From NCBI RefSeq assembly GCF_002236115.1, contig NZ_NIWT01000004.1, positions 558,001-622,000 on the forward strand: DNA of 64,000 nt, written 5' to 3'. This DNA comes from Pseudomonas jessenii (GTDB lineage Bacteria > Pseudomonadota > Gammaproteobacteria > Pseudomonadales > Pseudomonadaceae). The notes beneath the pieces were generated by a model. The model searched no databases. It was given only the letters and a program-made list of their open reading frames with translations, and was not told where the DNA came from. The position numbers and the translations under genes are program-made. Positions within the stretch are counted from its first letter, which is position 1. Every line of letters starts with the position of its first letter. Positions 51,480 through 61,978 of this stretch are shown here, one piece after another.

Positions 51480-52775
51480 TCACTCTTGAGCTTCTGCTTC
51501 TTTGGCTTGACGCTTCTCGATCACATCCACCAGGCGCTTGGCCAGGGCCGGGTAGTTCTCGTCGAAGTGGTGGCCGCCTGGCAGCTTGATGGCTTCGCCC
51601 ACCGCAGTCTTGTCGGTGCAGCCGCTCTCGTCGGTTTCTTCTTCACCGTAGATGCACACCACTTTGGCGGCTGGCAGCTTGGCCATTTCCGGGCCGGTGG
51701 CGGCTTCTTTACCGGCGTTGCCGAGCCAGCCTTCGACTTCGATCTCGAAGCTGCCGGTACGGGCGAAGGCCAGCAGGATGATCGCGTCGACGCGTTGCTG
51801 CTCGGACTCGGCCAGGCGGTTGTAGATCGCCGGCAGGACATCGGCGCCGAACGAGTAACCGGTCAGGATGAAGCGCTTGGTGCCCCATTTTTGCCGGTAA
51901 TGTTGCATCAGTTCAGCCAGGTCCAGCGCGCTTTGCTCCGGGCTCTTGTGCTGCCAGTAGTAGCGCAGGGTATCGATGCCGACCACCGGGTAGCCGATCT
52001 TGGCCATCTCGCCCGCCACATCGCGGTCGAGGTCGCGCCAGCCGCCGTCACCGGACAGGAACAGGGTCACGGTGTCCCTGGCCTGACCGGCTGGCACTTC
52101 GACCACCGGGATCTGCAGACCGCCAGCGGCTTTGTCGCCACCGACGAGGATCTTGCGCAGTTCGTTGTTCAGCACTTGCGGCAGATTGATGTCGTAGTCG
52201 CTGATGCTGGTTTCGGCGTTCGGTTGATCACGCACGAAACCTGCACTGGTGTCGTCCGGGTTGTCGTTCCACGCGACCAGCCAGTGACCGTGGGCGGCGC
52301 TTTTTGGCAGCAGGTGAGTGCAGCCGCCCTTTTCCAGGGCCAGGTCGACCGAGACGGCCTGGGCCTTGTAATTCTTCTGCTCGGACAACCAGCGCCAGGC
52401 CAGCACGGCACCCGGGCCGATACCGCTGACCAGGGTCGCCGGGCCTTTGAGTTCTCTCAGACCCGATTGCAGGGCCCGGCTTTGCAACAGGCAGTCCTTG
52501 GGCAGGATCACCTGGACGATTTGCGCCGAGCCACTGCGGCTCAGGGTCAGCAATTGCTTGTCGCTGAGTTTCTGGTCTTCGTTGACCGCCACCAGCACCT
52601 GGGCGCGAGGCGTAGTGCCGGGGATGACACGGGTCATCGCCGCACCATCGGCCGGGTTCAGCAATTCGAGGGTCGGTTCCGGTGCCGGGCGTTTCAGGTA
52701 CCAGTAACCGCCACCGAGAATCAGGGCCACTATTGCCAGTGTGCCCAATACATACCGCAAGGAGCGTTGAATCAT
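51480..52775 (-). CDS. VirJ/AcvB-like periplasmic lipid hydrolase, partner of MprF
   Basis: ATG 52775 gives 431 residues, with an N-terminal membrane anchor or signal (about 8-25). The alpha/beta hydrolase part has LFLSGDGGWRDLD (about 235-247) and the nucleophile motif GYSFGAD. The start overlaps the MprF stop by four bases. In P. aeruginosa the gene after the MprF homologue (PA0919) encodes an alanyl-phosphatidylglycerol hydrolase, and AcvB does the same for lysyl-PG. Here it likely resets the membrane charge that MprF sets. Confidence 0.8.
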   Translation of the reverse strand: MIQRSLRYVLGTLAIVALILGGGYWYLKRPAPEPTLELLNPADGAAMTRVIPGTTPRAQVLVAVNEDQKLSDKQLLTLSRSGSAQIVQVILPKDCLLQSRALQSGLRELKGPATLVSGIGPGAVLAWRWLSEQKNYKAQAVSVDLALEKGGCTHLLPKSAAHGHWLVAWNDNPDDTSAGFVRDQPNAETSISDYDINLPQVLNNELRKILVGGDKAAGGLQIPVVEVPAGQARDTVTLFLSGDGGWRDLDRDVAGEMAKIGYPVVGIDTLRYYWQHKSPEQSALDLAELMQHYRQKWGTKRFILTGYSFGADVLPAIYNRLAESEQQRVDAIILLAFARTGSFEIEVEGWLGNAGKEAATGPEMAKLPAAKVVCIYGEEETDESGCTDKTAVGEAIKLPGGHHFDENYPALAKRLVDVIEKRQAKEAEAQE

Positions 52776-55417
52776 CAGCGTTTCACCAATCCGGTCAAGC
52801 CGCCCGCGATCAGGGCAGCAGTGTCGGCCAGCGCAACCAGCGGATCGAGTCCGGCGGGCACGGCCATATAACGGGGTTCCCAATCAGGCTGGAACTTGTC
52901 TTTGAAGCGGCGCAAGCCTTGGAAGTTGTACAGCTGCTCACCACGGCGGAATACCATCGAGCCAAGGCGCTGGGTCAAGGGTGCGCCGCGACGGGGTTGC
53001 AACCCCGACAACGGCACCATGCCCAGGCTGAAACGCGCGTATCCATGATTTTTATAATGTTGAATCAGGCCGACCATCATGAACTCCATGGTCAGCTTCG
53101 GCGCATCCGGGTGCGCGCGCATCAGGTCGAGGCTGGCCAGGTCATGGCCGTAGGTCTCGAGCAGGTTGGCGAACGCCACCGGGCGTCCTTCGAAACGAAT
53201 CACCGCGATGCGAAAATGCTTGAGGTAGTCATCGCTGAAGCGGCCCAGTGAAAAACCTTTCTCCCGGACGTTCTTGCCGGTCAGCCAGGCATCGGAAATT
53301 ACCTTGAGCTCATCCATCGGCGCCTGGCCGGGTTCATGGATTTCCAGGGACAGGCCGTCGCGGGTGCCACGGTTCCAGGTGTAGCGCAGGTCCTTCATCT
53401 CTTTGCCCTTGGCTTCGAGATCAAAACGCTTGAGGTCGACCCGGGCTTCTTCGCCGAGCTTGATCGCGGTCAGGCCGATGTCCATGTAGTACGGCAGGTT
53501 CTCTGCACGCACTTGATAGAACACGGGGCGGGCGTGGTGGATGTCGCAAAGGTCGCGGAACTGCCAGATCATTTCCGCCCGTTGCTGGCCCGGGCCGATC
53601 GGGTCATACAACGCCACCAGGCTGCGGCCACGGCGGGCGTACATCAGGAACGCTTCGTCATTGGGGTGGAACAGCAGCGCCTTGTCGCCGGTCAGGGCCA
53701 GGCCGCCATCCGGTTGGGCCGATGCCATGAGGATCTTACTGGCGCGCTCCAGTTCGTCGGGCGTGGGCAGGTGAATGACCGGACGCGCGGTGCGCAGCAG
53801 CCAGGTCAGGGACACCACCACCAGCAGCACGGCAGCCCCGAGCAGCGAGCGCAGGCCGCGAGGGGCATCGGCGTCCAGAGTGAACTGCCACCAGAGTTGG
53901 TGACTGTATGGAACATCCTGGTAGGCGAACAACAGCAACCAGATCGAGGCGCCGAGCACGCACAGGCTGGCCACCAGGTACAGCGGCGAGAACGGTACTT
54001 CGGTCAGTCGGCTGGGGCGATAGAACGAGCGGCGGAATACCCCGAGCAGGCTCGCCGTCAGCACCATCAGGCTGGCTTCTTCCCAGTCGAAGCCTTTGAG
54101 CAGCGAGAGCAGGGCGCCGACCAGCAACAGAATGGTGGTCAGCATCCACGCGGCCGACAGCCGGCGGCGCAGCCCCTGGGCCAGCAACAGGCAAAGCACG
54201 CCGACCAGGCTGGCGCCAAAGTGCGAAGCATCGACCAGTCGATGGGGGATCAGAAAACCGATGTGTTCCAGGCGCGTATCGATTTCCGGGGTGACGCCGG
54301 AGAACAGCAGGACAACACCGGACAGGAACACCAGCACCGCCAGTATCGGAGCCGCCAGACCCGAGGCCGCGCGCAATGTCTGGCGCGTCTGGAACAGGCG
54401 CTGGCCTTCGTTGATCAGCAGCAACAGGCAGGCCACCAGCAAGGGCAGGACCACGTAGATCAAGCGATAGAGCAGCAGGGCGGCCGCCAGTGGCGCAGCA
54501 CCCAGGGTGTCGGAAAACGCCGCCAGCAAAATGGCCTCGAACACCCCGACACCGCCCGGCACATGGCTGAGCACGCCGGCAGCCAGCGCCAGCAGGTAAA
54601 CCAGAAGGAACGCACCGAAGGGTGGTGTTTCCGGCAGCAGCAGATAGAGCACGGTCGCGGCGGCGGCTACGTCCAGGGCGGTGATGACCAATTGCAGGAA
54701 GGTCAGGCGACGCCCGGGCAGACGCAAGGTGCGGCGCCCGATTCTGACCAGCAGGTTGTCCGGGTAAGGCTGTTCCGGCAGCCGTCGACGGTAGATACCG
54801 ATGGCCAGCACTGAAAACAGCACGAGCACGGCAGTCGCCACTACGCCCAGCAACGTCTCGGAGAGTCCCAGGGCGGAGGACGCCGCTGGCAGGTCGCTGA
54901 GCGTCGCCAGGGCAGCCAGCGGTGGCAGGGCGCAACCGAGGGAGAGGCTGGCGAACAAAGTCATGCGGGCGACTTCTGCCGCTCCCAGGCCATGACGGGC
55001 ATAGAGGCGATAGCGAACCGAGCCTCCCGACAACATTGAAAGACCGATGGCGTTGCCGATGGCAAAGGCCGTGAAACCGCCCAGAGCCAGGGTGCGCGGT
55101 GCCAGGCTCGCCCCGGCATAGCGGCTGGCTGACCATTCGTAGCCGAGCAGAATGATGAAGCCCACCACAGTTGCAGCCAGTGCGCCCATCAAGGCAGGTT
55201 TTGGAACGTCGAGGATCGAGTCGTGCAGGGCGTTAAGGTCGAGTTCGCTCAACAGGTGGCGACAGGCAATCAGCGCGATCGCGAACAGCAGCAGGGTGAC
55301 CGCCAGGCCAATGGGTTGACGGTATTTGCTCAATCGATCAAGCAGGCGCAGGCGCTCGGCATTGATCGGTTGTGTCGCTGTGACAGTGTCTTGTGAATCA
55401 GACGAGTTGGCGCGCAT
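52775..55417 (-). CDS. mprF: Bifunctional phosphatidylglycerol aminoacyltransferase/flippase MprF
   Basis: ATG 55417 behind AGAGGTG gives 880 residues. The N-terminal two thirds have about 12-14 membrane helices (flippase), with HVPGGVGVFEAILLAAF near 280-300. The soluble C-terminus (about 560-870) is the DUF2156/GNAT-like synthase domain with YTWNRGTRDGLSLEI and FMMVGLIQHYKNHGYARFSL. It transfers Lys or Ala from aminoacyl-tRNA to PG, lowering sensitivity to cationic peptides. Confidence 0.92.
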   Translation of the reverse strand: MRANSSDSQDTVTATQPINAERLRLLDRLSKYRQPIGLAVTLLLFAIALIACRHLLSELDLNALHDSILDVPKPALMGALAATVVGFIILLGYEWSASRYAGASLAPRTLALGGFTAFAIGNAIGLSMLSGGSVRYRLYARHGLGAAEVARMTLFASLSLGCALPPLAALATLSDLPAASSALGLSETLLGVVATAVLVLFSVLAIGIYRRRLPEQPYPDNLLVRIGRRTLRLPGRRLTFLQLVITALDVAAAATVLYLLLPETPPFGAFLLVYLLALAAGVLSHVPGGVGVFEAILLAAFSDTLGAAPLAAALLLYRLIYVVLPLLVACLLLLINEGQRLFQTRQTLRAASGLAAPILAVLVFLSGVVLLFSGVTPEIDTRLEHIGFLIPHRLVDASHFGASLVGVLCLLLAQGLRRRLSAAWMLTTILLLVGALLSLLKGFDWEEASLMVLTASLLGVFRRSFYRPSRLTEVPFSPLYLVASLCVLGASIWLLLFAYQDVPYSHQLWWQFTLDADAPRGLRSLLGAAVLLVVVSLTWLLRTARPVIHLPTPDELERASKILMASAQPDGGLALTGDKALLFHPNDEAFLMYARRGRSLVALYDPIGPGQQRAEMIWQFRDLCDIHHARPVFYQVRAENLPYYMDIGLTAIKLGEEARVDLKRFDLEAKGKEMKDLRYTWNRGTRDGLSLEIHEPGQAPMDELKVISDAWLTGKNVREKGFSLGRFSDDYLKHFRIAVIRFEGRPVAFANLLETYGHDLASLDLMRAHPDAPKLTMEFMMVGLIQHYKNHGYARFSLGMVPLSGLQPRRGAPLTQRLGSMVFRRGEQLYNFQGLRRFKDKFQPDWEPRYMAVPAGLDPLVALADTAALIAGGLTGLVKR

Positions 55418-55658
55418 CAATCACCTCTTGGATCGTGCGCGACAGGATGGAGGTATCCAGCCAAGTTACCAATCCCTGTAGAAAAAAATAATCACAAATT
55501 TTAACGCCTATCACCCGGCAACAGGGATGGCGCGGTATCAGTCGCGGAGGCTTCAGCCTGTGATAGAGCATAGTCTGAACCCGGCACATGGGTGACCCCC
55601 AAGCGGCTTGCTACACAGTGACAGGTCATTGTTGCGAAAGGACTTTTTCAACAGATAC

Positions 55659-55690
55659 AAAAAAGGCCACTCTTTCGAGTAGCCTTTTTT
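55659..55690 (-). terminator. Terminator of tRNA-fMet copy 2
   Basis: Stem AAAAAAGGCCACTC / GAGTAGCCTTTTTT with TTTC loop, directly downstream (minus strand) of the tRNA. The same sequence follows the other copy. Confidence 0.85.
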
Positions 55691-55696
55691 GATGTT

Positions 55697-55773
<77 letters not shown>

Positions 55774-55967
55774 TCTGTGTGGCGGCATTTTATAGAGATG
55801 CGCCGGGGTGTCAACCGTTAATCCTGAAGCAGGTCAAATAAATGTTGAATCGCGGCAAACGGTCGCAGGGATGGCCTAAGTTTCGGAAACGGAACGATTT
55901 CCGGTTTCGGTTTCGTTGAGCGTCCAGGCCTTGTTTCGGCGTTCGGTGCTACAAAACGAGCGCGCAC

Positions 55968-55999
55968 AAAAAAGGCCACTCTTTCGAGTAGCCTTTTTT
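55968..55999 (-). terminator. Terminator of tRNA-fMet copy 1
   Basis: The same hairpin as at 55659-55690, directly after the upstream tRNA copy on the minus strand. Confidence 0.85.
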
Positions 56000-56005
56000 G
56001 ATGTT

Positions 56006-56082
<77 letters not shown>

Positions 56083-56298
56083 TCTGTGTGGCTCATTCTA
56101 TAGAGATGCGCTCGGGTGTCAACCTCCAATTCCGATAAAACCTCTTCCCGTTCAATCGCTTAGCGTTCAAAAGGGGAGGTCGACCGGTCTGTGAGGCAGG
56201 CAGGACAAGGCCTGCGAGTCTATTGAAAGTATTTTTTCGATTGAAAAAATAAATTCACAATCGACTCTTCCTACAATTGGAAAAGAACATTCAGACTA

Positions 56299-56314
56299 CT
56301 GGTGCTATATACAG
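56299..56314. promoter_or_regulatory. LexA box of dinB
   Basis: CTGGTGCTATATACAG has CTG-N10-CAG form and lies 68 bases before the dinB start. It marks SOS control of the polymerase. Confidence 0.85.
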
Positions 56315-56382
56315 GTGTCGGTGAGATACTGTTTGTCCGGCACGCCATGACGCCTTTTCCTTGCCATGAACACAGCTTTGCT

Positions 56383-57444
56383 ATGACCCAACGCAAGATC
56401 ATCCACGTCGATTGTGACTGCTTCTATGCAGCCATCGAAATGCGCGACGACCCACGCCTGGCCGGTAAACCACTGGCGGTAGGTGGGTCGGCGGACCGGC
56501 GCGGGGTGATCGCCACCTGCAATTATGAGGCGCGAGCGTACGGGGTGCGTTCGGCGATGTCCTCCGGGCATGCCTTGAAGCTGTGCCCGGACCTGACCAT
56601 CGTCAAGCCACGCATGGATGCCTATAGAGAAGCGTCCAGGGAAATTCATGCGATCTTTCGCGATTACACCGAGATCATCGAGCCGCTCTCGCTCGATGAG
56701 GCGTACCTCGATGTGTCGGACAGCGCGCATTTCGCAGGCAGTGCAACGCGAATCGCCCAGGACATCCGGCGCCGGGTCTCCAACCAGTTGCACATCACCG
56801 TGTCGGCGGGTGTGGCGCCGAACAAGTTTCTGGCCAAGATTGCCAGTGACTGGAAAAAGCCCAACGGCCTGTTTGTCATCACACCGGACCAGGTCGAGGA
56901 CTTTGTCAGTGGTTTGCCGGTGAGCAAATTGCACGGGGTCGGCAAAGTCACCGCCGACAAGCTCGGCAAGCTGGGTATCACCGATTGCCTGCAATTGCGC
57001 GAGTGGGACAAGTTGGCGCTGGTGCGTGAGTTCGGCAGCTTTGGCGAGCGACTCTGGAGCCTGGCCCGTGGGATCGACGACCGTGTGGTGCACAACGACA
57101 GTCGTCGTCAGTCGATCAGCGTTGAAAATACCTACGACGTTGACCTGCCGGACCTGAAGAGCTGCCTGGACAAGTTGCCCGAGCTGCTGGAGACCCTGGC
57201 CGGTCGCATGGCGCGGATCGACAGCAGCTATCGTCCGGGCAAGCCATTCGTCAAAGTGAAGTTCCACGACTTCACCCAGACTACATTGGAGCAGGCCGGG
57301 GCAGGGCGGGATCTGGGCAGTTATCAGTTGATGCTGACCCAGGCCTTCAATCGCGGCGGTAAGCCGGTGCGGTTGTTGGGTGTCGGGGTGCGGCTGGAGG
57401 ACTTGCGGGGCGGGTTCGAGCAGATGGAGTTGTTTGAGCGGTAG
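56383..57444 (+). CDS. dinB: DNA polymerase IV
   Basis: ATG 56383 gives 353 residues; earlier in-frame starts overlap the LexA box. The catalytic acids are visible in HVDCDCFYAAIE (Asp8 region) and LSLDEAYLDV (Asp-Glu, about 103-104), with the helix-hairpin-helix LHGVGKVTADKLGKLG. The C-terminus ends MELFER, a sliding-clamp-binding type tail. It copies damaged templates during SOS. A REPIN follows. Confidence 0.95.
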   Translation: MTQRKIIHVDCDCFYAAIEMRDDPRLAGKPLAVGGSADRRGVIATCNYEARAYGVRSAMSSGHALKLCPDLTIVKPRMDAYREASREIHAIFRDYTEIIEPLSLDEAYLDVSDSAHFAGSATRIAQDIRRRVSNQLHITVSAGVAPNKFLAKIASDWKKPNGLFVITPDQVEDFVSGLPVSKLHGVGKVTADKLGKLGITDCLQLREWDKLALVREFGSFGERLWSLARGIDDRVVHNDSRRQSISVENTYDVDLPDLKSCLDKLPELLETLAGRMARIDSSYRPGKPFVKVKFHDFTQTTLEQAGAGRDLGSYQLMLTQAFNRGGKPVRLLGVGVRLEDLRGGFEQMELFER

Positions 57445-57469
57445 TTTTGTGGTGAATGTGCGGGCCCCT

Positions 57470-57540
57470 TCGCGAGCAAGCCCGCTCCCACATTGGATTT
57501 GTGAACACCTGAAATCCTATGTGGGAGCGAGCCTGCTCGC
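57470..57540. repeat. Short REPIN (GTGGGAGCGAGC type)
   Basis: Arms TCGCGAGCAAGCCCGCTCCC and the inverted GTGGGAGCGAGCCTGCTCGC flank about 30 bases, between the converging dinB and lipoprotein genes. Confidence 0.8.
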
Positions 57541-57542
57541 GT

Positions 57543-58496
57543 TTAGTTCAGCCCCGGATTCGCTACCAGTCGCTCGCCATTGCGGGCCAGTGACTTCAGG
57601 AACTCAGTCTGCAATTCGGGATCATTGCGTGTCAGTTCGATCAGGCTCTGTTCCAGTTCACTGGCTTCCTCTTCAAGACCCAGCTCCGACAGGCGCTTGA
57701 CCCGGTGGACCCACTGATTGACTTCGTCGCCCTCGAGATCGTCATAAATCAGCCCGTGGGCCTCATAGAGCTTGCTGCGCAAGGTGCTGCTGACGGCTAG
57801 CGAGGAGTCGGTGTGTACGTCGTCCTTGGCATCCTCGACACGAATCAGCAATCGGCTCAGGTGATTGATGTCATGTTCGGCGAACGGGTTGTCCAACAGA
57901 TTCAGGCGCAACACGCCGTTTTTGTCGGTGGTCAGTTCGAAGGTTTCCTTGCCGGCCTTGACCTCGACCGGGCGCTCGCTCCAGGGCAGGCTTGAGTACT
58001 CCGTGCGCTTGTCGCGCTGGACTTCATCAATGCCGGCCAGGTTCTGCTGCGCGCGACCATGGGACTGCACGTTCATGAACGGGTTGAGCCCGGCGAAACC
58101 GTAGCTCAGCCAGTCCTTGGTCACGCTGTCCGGCAAATTGCCGAGGGCAAACACATTGACCACGTTGGCACCGACACCCGCTACCACGGCCACCGCGCCC
58201 AGCGGGATTTCGTAAATCTCCCGCCACGGTTGGTACGGCGTATAGCGGTCATAGTGACGCGTGACTTCGTATTCGGTGACTTCGAAAGTCTTCTGCTCGT
58301 GGATTTTCACCCGCCGTTGCGGAAGCTCAAGCACCTTGGGCTCACCGACATCGATCTGCAGGCTGTGATCGAGCAATTTGCGCTCGACACGTTCCTCGTG
58401 CTCGCTGCGTTGTGACATTTGATTGGCACAGCCGCTGACCAGCAGGGCGCCGCACAGGGCGGCACCACCGAGGCCTAAGGTGTTTCGCTTGAACAT
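57543..58496 (-). CDS. Lipoprotein of unknown function
   Basis: This 317-residue protein has a lipoprotein signal ending LLVSGC (Cys23). The N-terminal part is charged (EHEERVERKLLDHSLQIDV). A hydrophobic segment near 100-118 (LGAVAVVAGVGANVVNVFAL) is unusual for a lipoprotein and may insert in a membrane. The C-terminus is acidic and helical. No family is recognised. It lies 19 bases downstream of proS on the same strand. Confidence 0.75.
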   Translation of the reverse strand: MFKRNTLGLGGAALCGALLVSGCANQMSQRSEHEERVERKLLDHSLQIDVGEPKVLELPQRRVKIHEQKTFEVTEYEVTRHYDRYTPYQPWREIYEIPLGAVAVVAGVGANVVNVFALGNLPDSVTKDWLSYGFAGLNPFMNVQSHGRAQQNLAGIDEVQRDKRTEYSSLPWSERPVEVKAGKETFELTTDKNGVLRLNLLDNPFAEHDINHLSRLLIRVEDAKDDVHTDSSLAVSSTLRSKLYEAHGLIYDDLEGDEVNQWVHRVKRLSELGLEEEASELEQSLIELTRNDPELQTEFLKSLARNGERLVANPGLN

Positions 58497-58515
58497 GACG
58501 TCCCTATATCTGCTA

Positions 58516-60231
58516 TCAGCGGCGGATGCGGGCCTGAAGGAAGGACAGCACGTCGGCGACCGGCAGCGCTTGTGCGTCGGCCTCGGTACGGCTCTTGTAT
58601 TCCAGGTTGCCTTCGGCCAGGCCGCGGTCGCTGACCACGATCCGGTGTGGAATGCCGATCAGCTCCATGTCCGCGAACTTGATGCCCGGGCTGGTTTTCT
58701 TGTCACGGTCATCCAGCAGCACTTCGAAGCCGGCAGCGGTAAGTTGCGCGTACAGCTTGTCGGTGGCTTCGCGAACCTGCTCGGTTTCATAGCGCAGCGG
58801 CACCAGGGCAATCTGGAACGGCGCGAGGGTGTCGCTCCAGATGATCCCGTTTTCGTCGTTGTTCTGCTCGATGGCAGCCGCCACCACGCGAGACACACCG
58901 ATGCCGTAGCAGCCCATTTCCAGGGTGACCGGCTTGCCGTTCTCGCCCAGCACTTCGCATTTCATCGCTTTGCTGTACTTGTTGCCCAACTGGAAGATGT
59001 GTCCGACTTCGATGCCGCGCTTGATCTCCAGGGTGCCCTTGCCGTCCGGGCTCGGGTCGCCGGCCACGACGTTGCGCAGGTCGGCAACGGTCGGAACAGG
59101 CAGGTCGCGTTCCCAGTTCACACCGAAGTAGTGTTTATCATCGATGTTGGCACCGATGCCGAAGTCGCTCATCAGCTCGACCGAACGGTCGATGATGATC
59201 GGCAGCGGCAGGTTCAACGGGCCGAGGGAACCGGCACCGGCGCCAATGGCCTCGCGCAGTTCGCTTTCCGAAGCCATGACCAGCGGGCTGGCAACGCCTG
59301 GCTGGTTGGCGGCCTTGATTTCGTTCAGCTCATGGTCGCCACGGATGATCAGGGCAATCAGCTTGCCTTTCTCTTCAGCATGCACCACGAGGGTCTTGAT
59401 GGTTTTCTCGATCGGCAGGTTGAAGCCTTCGACCAGTTGCGCAATGGTCTTGGCGTTCGGCGTATCGACCAGGCGCAGCTCTTCGGTCGCAGCGGCACGC
59501 GAGGTTTCGCGAGGCACGGCCTCGGCTTTTTCGATGTTGGCGGCGTAGTCGGAGCCGTTGCTGAACACGATGTCGTCTTCACCGGACTCGGCCAGTACGT
59601 GGAACTCGTGGGAGCCGGCACCGCCGATGGAGCCGTTGTCGGCTTCTACAGGGCGGAACTTCAGGCCCAGACGGGTGAACACGTTGCAGTAGGCCTGGTG
59701 CATGCGGTCGTAGGTGACCTGCAGCGAAGGCTGGTCGGCGTGGAAGGAGTAGGCGTCCTTCATGATGAATTCGCGGCCGCGCATCAAGCCGAAGCGTGGG
59801 CGGATTTCGTCACGGAATTTGGTCTGGATCTGGTACAGGTTGATCGGCAGCTGCTTGTAGCTGCTCAATTCGTTGCGCATCAGATCGGTGATGACTTCTT
59901 CGTGGGTCGGGCCGGCGCAGAAGTCGCGACCGTGGCGATCCTTGAAGCGCAGCAATTCAGGGCCGTACTCTTCCCAGCGCCCGGATTCCTGCCACAGCTC
60001 AGCCGGTTGCGTGCTTGGCATCAACACTTCGAGAGAGCCGGCAGCGTTCATTTCTTCACGAACGACGGCTTCGACCTTGCGCATTACCCGCAAGCCCATC
60101 GGCAGCCAGGTGTACAGGCCTGAGGCGAGTTTGCGGATCATGCCGGCGCGCAGCATCAGCTGGTGGCTGATCACGACCGCGTCGGAAGGCGTTTCTTTTT
60201 GTGTGGCGAGCAAAAATTGACTGGTGCGCAT
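58516..60231 (-). CDS. proS: Prolyl-tRNA synthetase
   Basis: This 571-residue class II synthetase of the bacterial long type has an insertion (editing) domain at about 220-400. Motif 2 ([21 protein letters not shown]), motif 3 ([13 protein letters not shown]) and the YLPMGLR-like [13 protein letters not shown] segment are intact. It charges tRNA-Pro. It probably shares a transcript with the lipoprotein gene. Confidence 0.97.
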   Translation of the reverse strand: MRTSQFLLATQKETPSDAVVISHQLMLRAGMIRKLASGLYTWLPMGLRVMRKVEAVVREEMNAAGSLEVLMPSTQPAELWQESGRWEEYGPELLRFKDRHGRDFCAGPTHEEVITDLMRNELSSYKQLPINLYQIQTKFRDEIRPRFGLMRGREFIMKDAYSFHADQPSLQVTYDRMHQAYCNVFTRLGLKFRPVEADNGSIGGAGSHEFHVLAESGEDDIVFSNGSDYAANIEKAEAVPRETSRAAATEELRLVDTPNAKTIAQLVEGFNLPIEKTIKTLVVHAEEKGKLIALIIRGDHELNEIKAANQPGVASPLVMASESELREAIGAGAGSLGPLNLPLPIIIDRSVELMSDFGIGANIDDKHYFGVNWERDLPVPTVADLRNVVAGDPSPDGKGTLEIKRGIEVGHIFQLGNKYSKAMKCEVLGENGKPVTLEMGCYGIGVSRVVAAAIEQNNDENGIIWSDTLAPFQIALVPLRYETEQVREATDKLYAQLTAAGFEVLLDDRDKKTSPGIKFADMELIGIPHRIVVSDRGLAEGNLEYKSRTEADAQALPVADVLSFLQARIRR

Positions 60232-60374
60232 GGTTGGCCGTTATCGATTGCTGATGACGAGATTTGACGGAGCATTGTACGGGCGAGATCCGCTGGCGTA
60301 CAGGCGTGCGGTCGGTGGTGTGGCAGGAGGGCGCGATTCACTCGGCCCTCCGCGATTCTTCCTGCGTAAAGAAC

Positions 60375-61934
60375 CTACGATTCTTCGGCGACCGGGGTGT
60401 GCACCGGTTCCGGTGTAGGTGTCGGACCTTCACGGCGGTTCTCCTGGAACCAGTGCAAGGCGATCAACAGCAGGGTCGGGACGCCCAGCAGGGCGGTAAT
60501 CAGGAAGAAGTCGTGATAACCGAACTTCTCCACCATGACCCCTGAATAGCCGCCGATCAGGCGTGGCAGTAGCAGCATGATCGAGCTGAGCAGGGCGTAT
60601 TGGGTGGCGGAGAATTTGAGGTTGGTCAGGCTCGACAGGTAGGCGACGAACGCCGAGGTCGCCAGGCCCGAGCTGAAGTTGTCCAGGGAGATGGTCAGCA
60701 CCAGCATGTTCAGGTTGGGGCCCATGTCGGCGAGCATCAGGAACAGGATGTTGGTCGCCGCGGAGGCGACACCACCGATGAACAGGATCGGCAGGATGCC
60801 GAAACGCACGATCAGCAGGCCGCCCATGCCAGCGCCGACCAGGGTCATGATCAACCCGAAGATTTTGCTGACGCTGGCGATCTGGTCCTTGGTGAAGCCC
60901 TGGTCGATGTAGAACACGTTGGCCATCACGCCCATGACCGTATCGGACATCCGATAGGTGGCGATCAAGCCGAGCAGCAGCAGCGCTTGCCAGCGGTATC
61001 GCAGGATGAAGTCGTTGACGGGTGTCAGCACTGGCGCCAGGCCACGACGGCCCATGGCCGAGAGGCACAGGGCGGTGAGGGTGGTATAGAGAATCGCGCG
61101 CAGGAAGGCGCGGTCCTCCAGCAGCAGGTCGAGCAGGCTCTCGCCTTCGAACAGTACGCTGGCGAAGTCGGTGTTGTAGAGCTGGGTGAACATGGCCGGC
61201 ACGGACACCAGCAATACGATCAGCACGAACACCGAGGCCAGTTGATGCACGAAGCTGTAGCGCCCGGCCTGCAGTTGCGTGCGCAATGGTACTGGCGGCT
61301 CGCGCATGAACAGGGATGTCAGCAGTGCCGGGACCATCAGGGCACCGAACAGGATGTAAGTGCCGGCCCAGGCCGAATGCTTGTAGTTGAAGCCGGTGGA
61401 GCCAAAACCTTCGGCGAAGTACAGCGCGCCTGCGGTAGCCAGCAGCGCGGCGACCCGGTAACCCGACATGTAACTGGCGGCCAGTGCGGCCTGGCGGTTG
61501 TCTTCGGCGATTTCCAGACGGTAGGCATCGACTGCGATGTCCTGCGTCGCTGATGCGAAAGCGACGACGACGGCAATGGCGATCAGCCAGGACAAATGCT
61601 TTTGCGGGTCGCAGAAACCCATCCCGATCAGGCCAAGGATGACCAGTGCCTGGGACAGCACGAGCCAGGACCTTCGTCGACCGAGTTTGCCGAGCAATGG
61701 CAGTCGCCATTGGTCGAGCAGGGGTGACCAGACCCATTTGAAGGCATACGCCAGGCCGATCAGGCTTGCATAGCCAATGGTTTCACGCGCCACGCCGGCT
61801 TCACGCAGCCAGACTGAAAGCGTCGAAAACACCAGCATGTAGGGCAGGCCGGCGGCGAAACCAAGCAGCAACAGCACGAGTGTCGAGGGGCTGGCATAAG
61901 CGGCGAGCGCGGCGCGCCAGGTTTTACGGGGCAT
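60375..61934 (-). CDS. ampG: AmpG family muropeptide permease
   Basis: This 519-residue MFS-type transporter has about 14 hydrophobic segments. The start LLLLGFAAGLPYMLVFSTLSVWLREAGV and YAFKWVWSPLLDQWRLP are AmpG signatures. AmpG takes up anhydromuropeptides from wall turnover for recycling and so influences AmpR/AmpC signalling. The last ~30 residues are hydrophilic. Confidence 0.85.
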   Translation of the reverse strand: MPRKTWRAALAAYASPSTLVLLLLGFAAGLPYMLVFSTLSVWLREAGVARETIGYASLIGLAYAFKWVWSPLLDQWRLPLLGKLGRRRSWLVLSQALVILGLIGMGFCDPQKHLSWLIAIAVVVAFASATQDIAVDAYRLEIAEDNRQAALAASYMSGYRVAALLATAGALYFAEGFGSTGFNYKHSAWAGTYILFGALMVPALLTSLFMREPPVPLRTQLQAGRYSFVHQLASVFVLIVLLVSVPAMFTQLYNTDFASVLFEGESLLDLLLEDRAFLRAILYTTLTALCLSAMGRRGLAPVLTPVNDFILRYRWQALLLLGLIATYRMSDTVMGVMANVFYIDQGFTKDQIASVSKIFGLIMTLVGAGMGGLLIVRFGILPILFIGGVASAATNILFLMLADMGPNLNMLVLTISLDNFSSGLATSAFVAYLSSLTNLKFSATQYALLSSIMLLLPRLIGGYSGVMVEKFGYHDFFLITALLGVPTLLLIALHWFQENRREGPTPTPEPVHTPVAEES

Positions 61935-61978
61935 GGGCTGGAGTCTGCCTCAAGAAATACGGAAACAAAGCGCGCACT

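Noticed and set aside
53336-54814. A 492-codon Gln-rich + strand frame opposite mprF.
   Set aside because: Gln/Arg-rich shadow of a membrane protein gene; no start signal or domain.
58423-60123. A 566-codon + strand frame opposite proS.
   Set aside because: Antisense shadow; ProS motifs are complete on the other strand.
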